A stretch of 64,000 nucleotides of DNA from Bacillota bacterium. Lineage in GTDB: Bacteria; Bacillota; Clostridia; Acetivibrionales; DTU013. The notes beneath the pieces were generated by a model. That model was given only the letters and a program-made list of their open reading frames with translations. It had not been told where the DNA came from and ran no database searches. Position numbers and translations under genes: made by a program. The stretch lies in assembly GCA_023411645.1 (NCBI GenBank), contig JAEYON010000033.1:4090-68089 (forward strand), written 5' to 3'. Shown in pieces: positions 43,435 through 52,925 of this stretch (within the stretch, counting starts at the first letter, position 1; each line of letters opens with the position of its first letter).

Positions 43435-44898
43435 TTATAATATCTTTCCGCCTAACTTTTCAATTCCGACCCGGATCCTTCTAAGTGATTCTTCTTTACC
43501 GAGAATATCTGCAAGCTCTGTCGCTCCGCCGGGCGTGACATCCTTTCCGGAGAGAGCGGTGCGTATAGGCCAAAGCAGTTGGCTGTTTTTTACGCCAAGC
43601 TTTTGAGCCAGTTCTACGACCGTACTGTAAAGCACATCATTTTCCCAGTGGTTTATGTTTTCCAAAACAGGGAGAACTGATTCCAGTGCGGTCAGTGAAT
43701 TTTCCGTGTCGGTTTTCATTTTCTTATGCACATATAGGGCGATATCATATTGCGGAAGCTCTTCCAGAAAATCAATTCTGGCCGGTATTTCCGTCAGTAT
43801 CTCTGTCCTTGGCTGCAAAAGTCTGCTGACCTTTGTTACGTCTATACCTGAATCATGCAGGGCCTTAGAGTAATATGGGCTGACGGCTGCATGGAATTGC
43901 TCGGGCGTCATTTTTCGGATATATTCACCATTCATCCAATTTAACTTATTGGTATCAAATACGGCAGGAGATTTGCTGATACCGTGAATGTCAAAGGCTT
44001 GCTCCAGTTCTTTCAAGGAGAATATTTCCTGTGTAGCTCCCGGACTCCAGCCAAGCAGTGCAATGTAATTGATTACAGCCTCCACCAGATACCCTTGCGA
44101 AATCAGATCCTCAAATGAAGGATCGCCGTATCGCTTTGACATCTTTCGCCCGTCGGGGTTGATGATAGTCGATACGTGAACGTAGGTCGGAACCTCCCAT
44201 CCGAAAGCCTGGTACAACAGGTTATATTTCGGTGCTGAAGAGAGGTATTCATTACCTCTGACCACATGAGTGATCTGCATCAGGTGATCATCTATCACAT
44301 TGGCAAAATTATATGTAGGCAGGCCATCGGACTTGATTAGTACCTGATCCTCCAATTCACTGTTTTCAACGGTGATCGTTCCATACACAGCATCTTCAAA
44401 GCTGGTGCTTCCTGTGTCGGGCATTTTTTGACGGATTACAAAGGACTCTCCTGCGGTGAGCTTCTGCTCAATCTCCTGCTTGCTCAGGCTAAGGCAATGC
44501 CTGTCATATTTATAGGAGCCCCCAGCCTTTTCGAGATCTTCCTTCATCGCTGTCAGCCGTTCCTTTGTGCAGAAGCAGTAGTATGCGCCGCCAAGCTCTA
44601 TAAGCTTCTTGGCGTATTCCATATAGGAGCCTTTGCGTTCGCTTTGTATATAGGGACCGAATGGACCGCCTATGTCAGGTCCTTCATCATGCTGAAGTCC
44701 AGCCATTTTCAAGGTTTTATAAATCACCTCGGTGGCTCCTTCGACATACCTGTCTTGATCTGTATCTTCAATTCTCAGTATGAATTTTCCGCCGTTCCTT
44801 TTGGCAATCAGATATTCATACAGGGCTGTGCGCAGATTTCCTATATGCATATAGCCTGTGGGGCTTGGCGCAAATCTGGTTCTGATTTCACCGGTCAT
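43435..44898 (-). CDS. gltX: Glutamyl-tRNA synthetase
   Basis: A 487-residue class I synthetase charging tRNA-Glu. RFAPSPTGYMHIGNLRTAL holds the HIGH motif (H-I-G-N), and GRKMSKRYGDPSF the KMSKS motif. The C-terminal anticodon-binding helical domain is complete. AAAGGAG precedes the ATG by 10 bases. With glnS just downstream, this genome probably charges tRNA-Gln directly; gltX then need not mischarge it. Confidence 0.96.
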   Translation of the reverse strand: MTGEIRTRFAPSPTGYMHIGNLRTALYEYLIAKRNGGKFILRIEDTDQDRYVEGATEVIYKTLKMAGLQHDEGPDIGGPFGPYIQSERKGSYMEYAKKLIELGGAYYCFCTKERLTAMKEDLEKAGGSYKYDRHCLSLSKQEIEQKLTAGESFVIRQKMPDTGSTSFEDAVYGTITVENSELEDQVLIKSDGLPTYNFANVIDDHLMQITHVVRGNEYLSSAPKYNLLYQAFGWEVPTYVHVSTIINPDGRKMSKRYGDPSFEDLISQGYLVEAVINYIALLGWSPGATQEIFSLKELEQAFDIHGISKSPAVFDTNKLNWMNGEYIRKMTPEQFHAAVSPYYSKALHDSGIDVTKVSRLLQPRTEILTEIPARIDFLEELPQYDIALYVHKKMKTDTENSLTALESVLPVLENINHWENDVLYSTVVELAQKLGVKNSQLLWPIRTALSGKDVTPGGATELADILGKEESLRRIRVGIEKLGGKIL

Positions 44899-45086
44899 GC
44901 TTTGGTTTCTCCTTTACGATTAAAGACAATTTTCTATGTACTGACATTTCTTTTGATTATATTATTCACATTAATATTAGTCAAGAAACAGGGCAAAATG
45001 GGTCTATCAATAAAGTTATTGTATTTGAGGGTGCAATGGCATAATATAGTAGTAATGTTAATGGTGCGCTGAAAGGAGTGTTGAGT

Positions 45087-45515
45087 GTGTCAGTACTGGA
45101 CAATATAACCAAAAAGGTAACAGACACAGCCAAGGCTGCTGCGAAGAAATCCGGCAGTGTTGTAGAGGTTACCAGACTAAACATAAACATCAATGCTGAA
45201 GAGGAAAAGATCAAAAAAATATACTCGGAGATGGGAAAACAGCTCTATGAGGATTACAATGAAGGAAAAATTGTCGGAGAGAAGCTGTTGGAGCACTGCC
45301 TGAAAATCGATGAGATCATCGGTGCCATTGCCGATATGAGGGATAAGATTCTGGAACTCAAAAATATCAAAGCTTGTCCAAATTGTGGCATGGAGCTGGA
45401 TATTGAGATGGAATACTGTTACAAATGCGGCAGAAAGCAGGACGAACCTCAACCTGCGGAGATTGCGGAGAAGAGTGCGCCCGTTCGGGAGGAAAGCAAT
45501 CCAGATAGGGGATAA
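45087..45515 (+). CDS. Coiled-coil protein with C-terminal zinc ribbon
   Basis: A 142-residue protein, helical and rich in charged residues over about 1-95 (likely coiled coil), followed by a zinc ribbon CPNCGMELDIEMEYCYKCGR (two CxxC pairs, about 98-118). AAAGGAG at 45072-45078 is 8 bases before a GTG at 45087, which is preferred over the GTG/TTG that overlap the site. A similar zinc-ribbon protein follows 73 bases downstream. Such proteins are common in clostridia and uncharacterised. Confidence 0.7.
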   Translation: MSVLDNITKKVTDTAKAAAKKSGSVVEVTRLNININAEEEKIKKIYSEMGKQLYEDYNEGKIVGEKLLEHCLKIDEIIGAIADMRDKILELKNIKACPNCGMELDIEMEYCYKCGRKQDEPQPAEIAEKSAPVREESNPDRG

Positions 45516-45588
45516 AGCTGCCGAAAAAAGGATTTTTGTTTTGTAAAGCGAATAGTAGTATAAAAACGTGTAATGGGGAGGAATCTTT

Positions 45589-46263
45589 TTGGCAGATTTT
45601 AATTCGCTGAAAAAATGTGGGTTTTGTGGTGAGAGCGTACCGACGGGTGCCGGCCGCTGCCCGTATTGCGGAAGTATTCTTGAGGTGACAATTGAGGACA
45701 ATTATCAGATCGACCCCGACGGGTATCTGAACAATAATGTATCTGAGCATGGCGCTGACGGACAGCCGATTAACGGCAGCCAAACGAACTCTGATCAACC
45801 GAAGGATCAGACAAGCCATTACGGTGTAAGCGGGGACATCGGTGTGTCGCCGCAAGAGTCCGTTCACCAGGATCCACAGCAGCAGGGAATCGGGTCACAA
45901 GAACCACAGATACAGCCGCCGCTGCAGGGACCCGTCCCGCAGCCGCATATGCAGCCATACAAACCGATACAAGGCAACGAGAGATCACCTTATCAAAACA
46001 GTTATCAGAATCGTCCGGCAGATAACAGGCCAGCTTTGAGTAACGGCCTCAAAGTGTTTCTGACGATACTTTTTACGGTGATACCGGGTATCGGGCAGAT
46101 CGCCGGTATCATAACTGCAATTGTATTCATGGGCTCGACGGATCAAGACAGAAAGTCTTTCGGAGTAGCTATATTGGTGGCCAGTCTGATCATGTTTGTA
46201 TTTGCATGCCTTGGCTGCTTTATTCTCTCAATTGCGGCTTCTAACCTCCCTTCCATGTACTGA
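45589..46263 (+). CDS. Zinc-ribbon membrane protein with Gln/Pro-rich linker
   Basis: A 224-residue protein: N-terminal zinc ribbon KKCGFCGESVPTGAGRCPYC (about 6-25), a long low-complexity linker rich in Gln, Pro and Ser (about 55-145), and two membrane helices at the C-terminus (about 152-178 and 188-212) with a DUF4190-like arrangement. The start is TTG, 7 bases after GGGGAGG. The linker should be disordered. It lies between another zinc-ribbon gene and a DUF2085 protein. Function unknown. Confidence 0.7.
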   Translation: MADFNSLKKCGFCGESVPTGAGRCPYCGSILEVTIEDNYQIDPDGYLNNNVSEHGADGQPINGSQTNSDQPKDQTSHYGVSGDIGVSPQESVHQDPQQQGIGSQEPQIQPPLQGPVPQPHMQPYKPIQGNERSPYQNSYQNRPADNRPALSNGLKVFLTILFTVIPGIGQIAGIITAIVFMGSTDQDRKSFGVAILVASLIMFVFACLGCFILSIAASNLPSMY

Positions 46264-46278
46264 GGATGAGTATAAAAA

Positions 46279-46941
46279 ATGGAAGAGCTTTTTGATCGAA
46301 TGGGATCGCTGATTTGTCATCAGCTGCCATCCCGAACATTATATGCCGGGGGTAGATTGCTGCCTGTCTGTGCGAGAGATATGGGGATTTATTCGGGGAT
46401 ATTTATTTCGGCATTGTTCCTGATGGTGCTCAGGCGACTGAGGGCACAAAAGCCCCCCGACATTGTTTCAACTGTGGTTATGTGTGTGCTGATGCTGCCG
46501 ATGGTTTCCGACGGAATTCTGTCTTATACCGGCGTTATAGAGACTAATAATGCCGCCAGATTGTTTACGGGACTGCTTTTTGGACTTCCAATCCCTTTTT
46601 TACTGATTCCGGCAGCGCATTACAGTATTCTCGGACAGAATGAAAGACCCGTATTGAGGCACATAATTGAGCTGCTGCCAGTCTACGTCATTGGAGCGAT
46701 ACTGGGTCTTCTGCTGTTAAAAGGCCTTGTACCGTATGAACTGGCCGGTTTGATTTATGTTTTTGGGCTTGTTTTTTTGTTATCAAGGATTACTTATACT
46801 ATTTTAGCAAGAATGCGGCGGGTTCGGCACAGAATACTATATCCGCTCACTGCAGCGGGTACGTTATGTGTCCTGACAGTTTTATATTTACTTTCTGCCC
46901 ATGTTCTTCAGCCACTGAAGGAAATGCTGCTCAAAGGGTGA
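46279..46941 (+). CDS. DUF2085 membrane protein
   Basis: A 220-residue polytopic protein. The N-terminal LICHQLPSRTLYAGGRLLPVCARDMGIYSG fragment contains the DUF2085 hallmarks C-H-Q, R and C-A-R-D-x-G-I-Y-x-G. About five or six helices follow. Function unknown; the conserved Cys-His suggests a metal or redox site. It starts 15 bases after the zinc-ribbon membrane protein and may share its transcript. Confidence 0.8.
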   Translation: MEELFDRMGSLICHQLPSRTLYAGGRLLPVCARDMGIYSGIFISALFLMVLRRLRAQKPPDIVSTVVMCVLMLPMVSDGILSYTGVIETNNAARLFTGLLFGLPIPFLLIPAAHYSILGQNERPVLRHIIELLPVYVIGAILGLLLLKGLVPYELAGLIYVFGLVFLLSRITYTILARMRRVRHRILYPLTAAGTLCVLTVLYLLSAHVLQPLKEMLLKG

Positions 46942-47016
46942 GACAGACAGCCGGCAGACTGATAGCTGAGCAGACGCAAGCAGCACGCATACAGATTTGA
47001 TGGAGCTTTGTTATAC

Positions 47017-47589
47017 ATGATGGAAACAAAGGAAATGATACGCAAAAGAATAATCGAACAAAGAGGCTTACTGAGTTTTCAGGAGGTTTCCGATAAAAGC
47101 AGTGAAATTACCGGGCGACTCTGTTCTCTTAACCAATATGCCGGTGCAGGTACGGTAATGGCATATATGTCCTTTCGCAATGAGGTGGCAACCAATGCTC
47201 TCATCGGCCAATGCATCCTTGACGGGAAGAGGGTAGTGATACCTAAGGTACAGCAGAGACCTGATATGTCACTGCTGCCATATGAGATAAAGGATCAGGA
47301 ACAGGATGTACTTCCAGGTTTATGGGGAATTCCCGAGCCTGATACATCCAGACTGCATAAGGTAGATCCGCTGGAGATAGATATTGTTGTCGTTCCCGGC
47401 GTTGCTTTTGATAGCAGAAGGTACAGGATCGGTTATGGAGCGGGTTATTATGACAGATTCTTACTTTCATTGAGGCCCGATTGTCTTAAGGTAGGGATCG
47501 CATTTGAAATGCAGATGCTTGAACAGTTTGATGCCGAGAGGTATGATATTCCGATGGATTTTGTTATTACAGAGCTCAGGATCGTTTGA
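47017..47589 (+). CDS. 5-formyltetrahydrofolate cyclo-ligase
   Basis: About 190 residues. This enzyme converts 5-formyl-THF to 5,10-methenyl-THF with ATP. Family segments include MAYMSFRNEVAT, IVVPGVAFDSRRYRIGYG and GYYDRFL, the last being the ATP/phosphate loop G-x-G-x-G-Y-Y-D-R. The start is not certain: tandem ATGs at 47017 and 47020 or a TTG at 47008 close to GGAG. It is followed 21 bases later by a CPBP protease gene. Confidence 0.92.
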   Translation: MMETKEMIRKRIIEQRGLLSFQEVSDKSSEITGRLCSLNQYAGAGTVMAYMSFRNEVATNALIGQCILDGKRVVIPKVQQRPDMSLLPYEIKDQEQDVLPGLWGIPEPDTSRLHKVDPLEIDIVVVPGVAFDSRRYRIGYGAGYYDRFLLSLRPDCLKVGIAFEMQMLEQFDAERYDIPMDFVITELRIV

Positions 47590-47610
47590 GCTAAAGGAAA
47601 GGACGGGAAA

Positions 47611-48546
47611 ATGAACAATAAACTTACCTTTACAGGAGCTAATATCCTTTTTCTGATTTTTACAGTGCTGTTCTTAGCATATCAGCTGGTTTTGGGGTTT
47701 ATCCTGGGCACGGCGCTCACAGACTATGTCTACCTCATTGTGGTGATCAATCAGCTGATTATACTGGCATCAGTATTGGTTTACTGCTTCATTAAAAAAA
47801 TCAACATTAAGGAGACGTTCAGATTCAACAATCCGGGGATCGTCCCCATATTGGTAATTACATTACTGGCGCTTCCGGCCACTTTTGCTGCAGGAATGTT
47901 CAATACGATAGTGGTTTATCTGTTGCAGTTTATCGGAGATATTCCTTCGGCAGGAATTCCGGTGCCTCAGAATATACAGGAGTGGCTGCTGGGGCTTCTG
48001 ATTATCGGTGTGTTGCCCGGTGTTTGTGAAGAGTTGCTTCACAGGGGATTGCTGCTAAGGTCCTATGAAAGACGCGGCACCTATAAGGCTGTGGTCATTG
48101 TGGCGATCCTTTTCGGGCTGTTTCATTTTGACATCACCAATCTACTTGGGCCAATTTTTCTGGGACTTATTATAGGCTACTATGTTGTCAGAACAAATTC
48201 CATATGGGCAGGTATATATGCTCATTTTTTGAATAACGCCATCTCAGTGACCATTCAGTTCCTGACGAAGCAGCCTCAGCTTGAAACGCTTACCGTATCG
48301 GAGCAGGAACTAATCTCAGCGGTTGTTATCGGGATTGTATCCATGGCTGTTACTGCGGGATTGCTGATCCTGTTCAAAACGGTCACGCAGAACAGAGCCG
48401 TAATTGTTCAACCGATCTCACGGGTCGGAGGGGATGTAAAGGCAATGCTGACACACTGGCCGATCATTGTGTATATCCTTCTTTACTTTTTGATGATGAT
48501 GATGTATTTTCTGACGATCATCCTCACAAAAAGGCTTGGGCTGTAA
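47611..48546 (+). CDS. CPBP-family intramembrane metalloprotease
   Basis: A 311-residue membrane protein of the CAAX protease/bacteriocin-processing (Abi) family. The motif E-E-x-x-x-R is seen in CEELLHRGLLLRSYERRG (about 146-151), the second motif in LFGLFHFDI and the third in HFLNNAIS. About eight helices. Such proteins cut prenylated or bacteriocin peptides or act in envelope regulation; substrate unknown. AAAGGAAAGGA precedes the ATG. Confidence 0.85.
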   Translation: MNNKLTFTGANILFLIFTVLFLAYQLVLGFILGTALTDYVYLIVVINQLIILASVLVYCFIKKINIKETFRFNNPGIVPILVITLLALPATFAAGMFNTIVVYLLQFIGDIPSAGIPVPQNIQEWLLGLLIIGVLPGVCEELLHRGLLLRSYERRGTYKAVVIVAILFGLFHFDITNLLGPIFLGLIIGYYVVRTNSIWAGIYAHFLNNAISVTIQFLTKQPQLETLTVSEQELISAVVIGIVSMAVTAGLLILFKTVTQNRAVIVQPISRVGGDVKAMLTHWPIIVYILLYFLMMMMYFLTIILTKRLGL

Positions 48547-48584
48547 TATTTCATGCTTGGCATCACTAATAAAGTCGCCTCAGA

Positions 48585-48612
48585 GGTTATATAATACTAT
48601 ATAACCTTTTTT
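48585..48612 (+). terminator. Strong terminator between CPBP gene and truncated rpoN
   Basis: GGTTATATA (48585-48593) pairs perfectly with TATATAACC (48598-48606), followed by T6 (48607-48612). It ends only 15 bases before the rpoN-like start codon. Confidence 0.85.
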
Positions 48613-48626
48613 CGAGGTGATCCCAT

Positions 48627-49784
48627 TTGGATTTCAACATTGATTTTAATCTGGTTCGTTCTCAAAAGCTTCTATTAATCCCCCAACTGAAACAGGCCAT
48701 TGAAATACTTGAAATGAATTCTCAGGAGCTATTTCACTATATAGAAAGCCAGCTCGAGAGCAATCCCGCGCTCGAGGCGGCAATCGATAACGCAAATCCG
48801 ACAGCCGCACGCTATGGCACAGGGGTGATTGACGGTACTGAGGAAGATGCTGAAAACCCATTGGGAGACGTGACGCAGACAACACTGTCTCTGAAAGAAC
48901 ATCTTCTGATCCGGATGGATGCCGGTTGTTCGGATAGAAGCAGTTATCTAATCGGGGAGTACCTGATCGACAATACGGATGAAAATGGCTATCTTAAGAT
49001 CGACATCAGCGAGGTCGCGGAACATCTGGAGGTGTCAGAGGAAATGGTTCTTTCGGTTCTTGAGAGGCTTCAGTCTCTGGAACCGCCGGGTATTTGCGCC
49101 AGGGACCTGAGGGAGTGTCTCCTGCTTCAGCTCAGAGCGCAGGAGGGAGCGGTTGATGATTCAGAGGGAGGCCGGGAAGCGGATGGGGAGATAGAGCAAG
49201 CCATTCTGATTGTTGACAGTTATCTGGATGCACTTGCATGTAATGATGCCGAGTCTGTAGCACTTAATACAGGAATCCCGGTTGAAAGGGTCCGCAAATT
49301 ATTCAACATGGTAAAGCAGCTTGAACCAAGACCCGGAAGGGAGTTCTTTGAAAGCGAAACAGATACCCCCACCATTGCTGACATCATCATTAGGGAGACT
49401 CAGGAGAGTCTTGTTGTTTTGTTCAACGAAATGGCCTATCCGGATATCTGCATATCAGAGAGTTATTATTCAAACCGGGTGTTTTTCGAAAACGACAGGG
49501 AGGACAGCGGTGTTAAGGACTGGCTCAATGATGCGGTATGGCTCATTAAGTGTCTTGAACAGCGGGAGGACATCTTATTTACTATTGCGCAAAAGCTTTG
49601 CGAGGAAGAAAAGACGTTTTTCCTCAAAGGTGAAAAAGAACTCAGAATGCTTGACAAATCTATCTTTGCAGCATCGCTGAGCATGCATGAGTCCATTGTG
49701 GATAAGGCAGTGAAAGGAAAGTACCTGCAATGCAAATGGGGAATATATGAACTTGCATACTTTTTTGAAGAGCAGCTCTTTTAG
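48627..49784 (+). pseudogene. Sigma-54 factor gene lacking the RpoN box
   Basis: A 385-residue sigma-54 protein. Region I (SQKLLLIPQLKQAIEILEMN) and the core-binding domain (ICARDLRECLLLQL, PRPG) are present. The match runs to GKYLQCKWGIYELAYFF, the point where full-length RpoN goes on for about 75 more residues to the RpoN box (A-R-R-T-V-A-K-Y-R-E), which contacts the -24 element. That part is absent in all frames of the following bases. The segment before the break is also unusual. It starts with TTG, 7 bases after GAGGTGA, directly behind a terminator. Probably inactive, or a core-binding decoy. Confidence 0.75.
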
Positions 49785-49837
49785 GGCATCAGGCACTTCA
49801 AAAGGATAAGCAGGTTTTAAAAGATCACAATTACTTG

Positions 49838-50149
49838 TCAGAAAGGCCATATGGGCTTTTCAGGCTCACCGTGGTCGGCTTTAAGGTACCCTGAAATTCC
49901 TCTTGTCCCAAAATGCTCCTTCTCAATTTCTATAATCCGCTCCCTGGAGTAATGGTTTATCTCACCTACTGTTTTTACTTCATCTGCATATTCCCGCAGG
50001 GCATCTATTTCTTTGGAGGACAGTACCTCCTGACAATCGTCTGAATTCAATATACGCCTAAGTTCAGACGCATACTCAAAACCGTCGTCCACATCATCCA
50101 GAGCAGTCTTTAAAAAAACCATAAGCTTATCAGGAATTCTCCTCGACAT
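49838..50149 (-). CDS. Small hypothetical acidic/helical protein
   Basis: A 103-residue protein of mixed charge, largely helical in appearance (SRRIPDKLMVFLKTALDDVD, then SELRRIL and IDALREYADEVK). AAGGAGG lies 9 bases before the ATG at 50149; the frame extends to 50197 without a ribosome site. No known domain is recognised. It is convergent with the truncated rpoN gene and divergent from the recombinase unit. Confidence 0.55.
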   Translation of the reverse strand: MSRRIPDKLMVFLKTALDDVDDGFEYASELRRILNSDDCQEVLSSKEIDALREYADEVKTVGEINHYSRERIIEIEKEHFGTRGISGYLKADHGEPEKPIWPF

Positions 50150-50285
50150 ATATGCCAGCCTCCTTTTCGCTATAAATCTATTATACAACGATTGCATAGG
50201 AATAAAAGAGTTTTTATGATAAAGGACAAATTTGCTAAAATATAATTAAATATGGAGTTTGTGTTCCCTTGGGGGTGTCTTTTTA

Positions 50286-50510
50286 ATGAGCGGAAGAAGG
50301 GTCCGGGACAGAAGGATTGTGTTCCGCTGCCGGGACAGTATCTCAAAAGCTGAAATTCGTCAGAGCATACTGAAGTATCTTTTGCAGGAGTATGATATAC
50401 AAAAACATACCTTACTGGAGCACAATGTAAAGGAGCACTCTTTACAGGAGCATTTCACAGGAGCGGAGACTGGAAGGGGAAGCGGATCCAATGCGAGAGA
50501 CCGGGATTAA
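50286..50510 (+). CDS. Small basic protein with five tandem pentapeptides, upstream of recombinase
   Basis: A 74-residue protein. After an Arg-rich start (SGRRVRDRR, RCRDSIS) come five tandem 5-residue units, LQEYD-IQKHT-LLEHN-VKEHS-LQEHF (50382-50456), made by 15-base repeats with GGAG at about 15-base steps. The last 20 bases overlap the recombinase gene, so the two are translationally coupled. GGGGGTG precedes the ATG at 50286. Not a known family. It could be an accessory or directionality protein for the recombinase, or only its leader ORF. Confidence 0.5.
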   Translation: MSGRRVRDRRIVFRCRDSISKAEIRQSILKYLLQEYDIQKHTLLEHNVKEHSLQEHFTGAETGRGSGSNARDRD

Positions 50511-52011
50511 TCATATTGGAATATATGTAAGGATCAGCAGAGATGATAACGGAGAAAATTTTGAGACCATTGAAAATCAGAGGGAAATGCTTCTGGATTA
50601 TGCTGCTAAAAAACAATTAGGAGAGGTTATTGCCGTATATACCGACGATAATGTATCCGGCTCGGCTTTTGACAGAAGGGGGCTGACAAGGCTTAAAAAT
50701 GATGTATTGAAAGGGAGAATACAGCTTCTTCTTTTAAAGGATCTTTCCAGACTCGGCAGAAACAACGCTAAAACACTGCAATGGATCGATTTTCTTGAGG
50801 AATACGGCGTACGTATTCTTACGGCAGATAGCCGTTATGACAGCCTGAAGGATAACGATATGCTGGGGATCGAAACATGGGCAAATGAGAGATATGTCCG
50901 TGATATTTCCAGGAAGATCCGCTCGAGCCTCCGCTTTAAGATAGAACGGGGCGAATATCTGGGAAATGCGCCTTACGGTTATAAAAAGTCCGCTATTGAA
51001 AGGAACAGGCTTGTTATTGAGGAGGAGCAGGCGCAGGTGGTTAGACTGATCTATAGCCTTTATCTGTCCGGATTTGGGTATTCATCAATTGCCGGCAGGC
51101 TCAATGAAAGAGGTATTCCCTCTCCAAGTGAGAAGAAGTGGAACAGGATCTCGGTCAGACGGATCCTGATTTCGCGCGTATATATTGGTGATACGGTTCA
51201 GGGAATCAGTGAGAAGGTCAGTTTTAAAAGTAAGAAGACAAGACGTTTGCCGGAAGATGAATGGGTCGTCACAGAGGGTACACATGAGGGAATCGTTTCA
51301 GATGAGGAATTCGAGCAGGTTCAGCGGCTGAGACAGAGCAGGACTGCAGGAATGGGATCCGGGAACGGACCGCATTACAGTACGAACACAGGAGGCTGCC
51401 ATATTCTCCATGGCGTTATTTTTTGCGGCAGGTGTCAAAGCACCATGTATGCGAGGAAAAGGACGGGGGGCATGGCATATGTCTGCGGAAACTATTGCAG
51501 AATGGGCAGCAGCGCCTGCTCCAGCCATTTTGTCTACGAAGCGCCGATTGTACGGGTTATCTGCGAGGAAATTATAAAGCTATTCAGAGAGAGTGATTTT
51601 CGCAAGGAGCTTTCAGTTCTAGAGCAGAGCGGAGAGCTTTCCGGAGGCGATAGCCGGGAAAGAATTGAAAGAGCGCTCAAGCAGTTGGAAACAATACAGC
51701 GGCAGCATGAGATGATTTACAAAGACCGGTTGGAAGGAAGAATATCAGAACAGCTTTTTGTCAGGATGAACAAGCAATATGAAGATCGAATTAGCCTACT
51801 TAAGTCTGAAGTAGAAGAAGAGCAAAGACTCGGCAGAAGCGATCAGGACGCTGAAAAATTTATTGAGAAGGCGCTGCGGAATGTCGAGGCAGGACAGTTG
51901 TCCAATGACCTTGTAAGACTTGTTGTGAATAAAATGGTAGTGTATGATGAAATAGACCATGGTGAACGCGGTGCAATTGCCATTGATTTGAAGTTTAGCT
52001 TGTGGGTATAA
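50491..52011 (+). CDS. Large serine recombinase (site-specific)
   Basis: A 506-residue recombinase of the resolvase/invertase superfamily, large type. The N-terminal catalytic domain has the nucleophile Ser in YVRISRDDNG (about residue 15) and LSRLGRN; then the recombinase domain (about 160-270, GNAPYGYKKS, VYIGD) and the zinc-ribbon domain (CGRCQSTMYARK, CGNYCRMGSSAC) with a coiled coil (about 365-460). All catalytic parts are intact. No phage or transposon genes, nor second recombinase, lie around it. It could be domesticated or the last gene of a decayed element. Confidence 0.92.
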   Translation: MRETGINHIGIYVRISRDDNGENFETIENQREMLLDYAAKKQLGEVIAVYTDDNVSGSAFDRRGLTRLKNDVLKGRIQLLLLKDLSRLGRNNAKTLQWIDFLEEYGVRILTADSRYDSLKDNDMLGIETWANERYVRDISRKIRSSLRFKIERGEYLGNAPYGYKKSAIERNRLVIEEEQAQVVRLIYSLYLSGFGYSSIAGRLNERGIPSPSEKKWNRISVRRILISRVYIGDTVQGISEKVSFKSKKTRRLPEDEWVVTEGTHEGIVSDEEFEQVQRLRQSRTAGMGSGNGPHYSTNTGGCHILHGVIFCGRCQSTMYARKRTGGMAYVCGNYCRMGSSACSSHFVYEAPIVRVICEEIIKLFRESDFRKELSVLEQSGELSGGDSRERIERALKQLETIQRQHEMIYKDRLEGRISEQLFVRMNKQYEDRISLLKSEVEEEQRLGRSDQDAEKFIEKALRNVEAGQLSNDLVRLVVNKMVVYDEIDHGERGAIAIDLKFSLWV

Positions 52012-52043
52012 TGTATATAAGAGAAGCTGTCGGAGGATTTCTA

Positions 52044-52925
52044 ATGAGAAAGGTACTTTTGGTATACAACCCGCTTTCGGGCAATAGAAATGTCCCAAGG
52101 AAACTTGACTACATAGTTGGCCGTTTTATGCAAAAGGGTATTCTAGCAGTCCCTTTCAGGATTGAAGGAGACTGCGTAGCCAGACTTCAGGAGGTTCTTT
52201 TACAGGATGAATACAGCTATGTGGTAGTATCAGGTGGAGACGGCACCGTAAATACTATTGCCGGCACTTTGCTCTCGGCAGGACTGGATATCCCTATGGG
52301 CATTATTCCTGCAGGCACCTGTAATGACTTTGCCCGGAGCCTCGGCCTGCCGTCAGACTTAAGAAGGTGTCTGGACATAATCCTTGCGGGAAACATATCA
52401 CAGGTTGATGCCGGTCTTATCAATAACGAAAAATACTGCCTGAACACATGTGCTGGAGGTAATTTTGTTGATGTTTCGTACAGTACCAACAGCGAATTCA
52501 AGAAGAACTTCGGCCCGCTGGCATATTATCTGACTGCTCTGGGCGAATTTACCAATCTGAAAACCGTTAATCTTAAACTGACTACTGACGATGAGATCGT
52601 AGAGGGTGAATTCCTGCTTTTCCTCATTCTAAACGGGAAGCATGCAGCCGGCCTGTCAAATTTGGTTAGTGCTGCGGATCTGTCCGATGGCTATATGGAT
52701 ATCGTTTTATTAAAAAACTGCATGCATATAGAAATGGCTGGATTGCTTTTCAAGGTGCTGAATAATGATTTTGTAAATGACAGAAATGTAAAATGGCTCA
52801 GAACAAAGAAATGCATCATTGAGGGCGACAAGGGCTTCAATCTCAGCGTTGACGGAGAAGAGTGGAAAGGTCTGCCTATTACAATCGAATTCTTCCGTCA
52901 GGTGTTAAAGATCTTTGTGAAATAG
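52044..52925 (+). CDS. Diacylglycerol kinase family lipid kinase (YegS/DgkB-like)
   Basis: A 293-residue lipid kinase phosphorylating diacylglycerol or a similar lipid. The ATP loop is VVSGGDGTVNTIAGTLL (about 59-75), preceded by VYNPLSGNRN, and NDFARSLGLP follows as in DgkB/YegS. GGAGG at 52033-52037 is 6 bases before the ATG at 52044; an in-frame ATG at 52002 overlaps the recombinase stop. Its position between a recombinase and spoIVA is not obviously functional. Confidence 0.88.
   Translation: MRKVLLVYNPLSGNRNVPRKLDYIVGRFMQKGILAVPFRIEGDCVARLQEVLLQDEYSYVVVSGGDGTVNTIAGTLLSAGLDIPMGIIPAGTCNDFARSLGLPSDLRRCLDIILAGNISQVDAGLINNEKYCLNTCAGGNFVDVSYSTNSEFKKNFGPLAYYLTALGEFTNLKTVNLKLTTDDEIVEGEFLLFLILNGKHAAGLSNLVSAADLSDGYMDIVLLKNCMHIEMAGLLFKVLNNDFVNDRNVKWLRTKKCIIEGDKGFNLSVDGEEWKGLPITIEFFRQVLKIFVK

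Noticed and set aside
49785..49840. Missing RpoN box restored by a frameshift
   Set aside because: All three plus frames after the stop were read; none gives an ARRTVAKYRE-like segment.
50382..50463. GAG-rich repeats as a TRAP-binding site
   Set aside because: The GAG triplets are about 15 bases apart, whereas TRAP needs G/UAG spaced by 2-3 bases. They encode the pentapeptide repeat instead.
50259..52011. Integrated prophage around the serine recombinase
   Set aside because: No phage structural, replication or lysis genes are found on either side; neighbours are housekeeping and sporulation genes.
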